Assembly: GCA_001602885.1 (NCBI GenBank)
Contig: LUZH01000131.1
Span: 1-6,439 of the forward strand
From: Bacteroidales bacterium Bact_16
GTDB lineage: Bacteria; Bacteroidota; Bacteroidia; Bacteroidales; UBA932
DNA: 6,439 bases
Direction: 5' to 3'
The position numbers were made by a program, and so were the translations under genes. Positions 5,457 to 6,439 of this stretch are shown piece after piece; position 1 is the stretch's first letter; every line of letters starts with the position of its first letter. Under the pieces are notes generated by a model. It was not told the DNA's origin. It saw nothing but the letters and a program-made list of their open reading frames with translations, and ran no database searches.

Positions 5457-6439
5457 TTGCGGAGCATGTCAGTGAAATAAAGGTTCCAGCGGGCCATCAC
5501 GGCCTCTTCCGAGTAGGCCTCGGAAATCTTGCGCGCCTGCGCGGACATGTTTTCCAGCCGCGCCGGGTCTTCCATCAGGCGCTGCATCTCCGCCGCCAGG
5601 GCGGGGATGTCGCCCTCGGGCACGATGACGCCGTTGAGGCCCGGGGCGATGATGTCGCGCGGGCCGCAGAGGAAGTCGAAGCTCACGGCGGGCACGCCGC
5701 AGGCCATCGCTTCGATCATCACCATCGGGAAGCCTTCGTAGTGGGAAGTCATCACGAGGAAGTCGCTGGAGGCGTATTCTTCAAAGATGCGGTTGGTCGG
5801 GGCGTTGATCCGGGCGGAATCCTGGATGCCGAGCCGGACAATCTGGTCCTTGAGCATCTGCTCCCATTCGCCCTGGCCGAAGATGTCCAGCCGCCAGGTC
5901 CCGCGCAGCGCTTCCGGGATCAGCGCCCAGGCGTCCAGCAGGCGGTCGAAGCCCTTCTGGTAGTCCAGGCGGCCGACGGCGATCACGCGGTGGTTGCCCG
6001 TCTGGTGCGGGATGCTCTGCGTGATGGCGGCGTTGGGGATGACGGAGAGGTTGGGCAGTTTGCCCCACATCGCGGCGTCCTGGCGCGTGAGCACCACGAA
6101 GCGGTCGAAGCGCCGGACGATCCGCTCGTCCATCCGCGTGCGGATGCGGTCCATCAGGCCCATCAGGCCCTTGCGGTTGTATTGCAGGCGGAACAGCTTG
6201 TTGTAGTGCAGCTCGAGGATCTTCCGGCTCCCGTCCTTGATCCTGGGGATGAAGGAAGACTCGGACGGATAGAGGGAGATCACGAAATCGGCCTTCTCGC
6301 GCATCAGCAGCTCCGTGAGCGCCTTGCGGTGGAGGCGGCGTTTGCGGAAGTAGGCGAGGGCGTGCGCCAGCGCGCCGCGGCCGAGGTCTTCCGTATAATT
6401 GATTCCGAGATCCACCATCCGGACTTCCGGCGGGAACTC
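5453..6439 (-). CDS. GT4-family glycosyltransferase (partial, N-terminus beyond right edge)
   Basis: This GT-B glycosyltransferase of family 4 enters from the right edge. The first ATG in view is at 6418, but the frame is open to the edge and the seven extra residues (EFPPEVR) fit the family pattern that precedes MVDLGINY, so the true start lies outside; perhaps 40-60 residues are missing, including the usual glycine-rich N-terminal loop. Numbering from the window edge, 328 residues are seen: ADFVISLYPSES at 50-61, a basic helical stretch at 87-112, VIPNA at 133-137, AVGRLDYQKGFDRLLDAW at 154-171 (Arg157, Lys162), IFGQGEW at 186-192, the EX7E motif EGFPMVMIE (Glu235, Glu243), and FLCGPRDII at 256-264. 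The CGPRDII stretch resembles GT4 hexosaminyl- or galactosyltransferases, but that is too weak to name a sugar. Its stop forms an ATGA overlap with the acyltransferase start, so the two are probably translated together. Confidence 0.94.
   Translation of the reverse strand, partial: EFPPEVRMVDLGINYTEDLGRGALAHALAYFRKRRLHRKALTELLMREKADFVISLYPSESSFIPRIKDGSRKILELHYNKLFRLQYNRKGLMGLMDRIRTRMDERIVRRFDRFVVLTRQDAAMWGKLPNLSVIPNAAITQSIPHQTGNHRVIAVGRLDYQKGFDRLLDAWALIPEALRGTWRLDIFGQGEWEQMLKDQIVRLGIQDSARINAPTNRIFEEYASSDFLVMTSHYEGFPMVMIEAMACGVPAVSFDFLCGPRDIIAPGLNGVIVPEGDIPALAAEMQRLMEDPARLENMSAQARKISEAYSEEAVMARWNLYFTDMLRK

Noticed and set aside
6419..6439. ATG at 6418 as the true start of the first glycosyltransferase
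   Set aside because: The frame stays open to the edge, the residues before the ATG (EFPPEVR) fit the family, and a start at 6418 would remove the N-terminal glycine loop expected in GT4 enzymes.

Overview
The window is one stretch of a surface-polysaccharide (capsule or exopolysaccharide) biosynthesis operon. All six genes are on the minus strand, so transcription runs from the right edge to the left edge. The source is most likely a GC-rich member of the Bacteroidota, probably a gut-type Bacteroidales. This is an inference from three things: the Bacteroidota style of the export lipoprotein and the chain-length protein, the lack of a Shine-Dalgarno sequence at all five visible start codons, and the general look of the glycosyltransferases. 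No 16S gene or other marker is present, so the genus cannot be named.

In order of transcription, the genes are: (1) a GT4-type glycosyltransferase that enters from the right edge without its N-terminus (6439-5453); (2) a membrane acyltransferase of the Acyltransferase_3 family, shorter than usual (5456-4584); (3) a second GT4-type glycosyltransferase of the WcaC-like kind with a four-cysteine motif (4587-3370); (4) a third GT4-type glycosyltransferase (3392-2238); (5) a Wza-like outer-membrane export lipoprotein (2254-1487); (6) a Wzc/Wzz-like inner-membrane chain-length protein that runs off the left edge before its second membrane helix is complete (1482-1). The last gene is open from its ATG to base 1, with no stop codon in the window.

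The genes are packed without gaps. Four junctions overlap (4, 4, 23 and 17 bases) and the fifth has only a 4-base spacer, so there is no room for internal terminators and translation is probably coupled along the message. Two of the overlaps lie in sharply AT-rich patches (about 19% and 30% GC by hand count) inside an otherwise 60-80% GC sequence.

The likely joint function is as follows. The three glycosyltransferases add sugars to a lipid-linked repeat unit on the cytoplasmic side. The acyltransferase decorates a sugar, for example with acetyl. Wzc and Wza then form the trans-envelope machine that sets chain length and exports the polymer. The priming transferase, flippase (Wzx), polymerase (Wzy) and sugar-nucleotide genes are not in this window. 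I see no RNA genes, mobile elements, CRISPR arrays or wholly new system. The points worth a second look are moderate: a shortened acyltransferase, a divergent SLBB region in the Wza-like protein, the AT-rich overlaps, and a hairpin in the start of the wzc-like gene.
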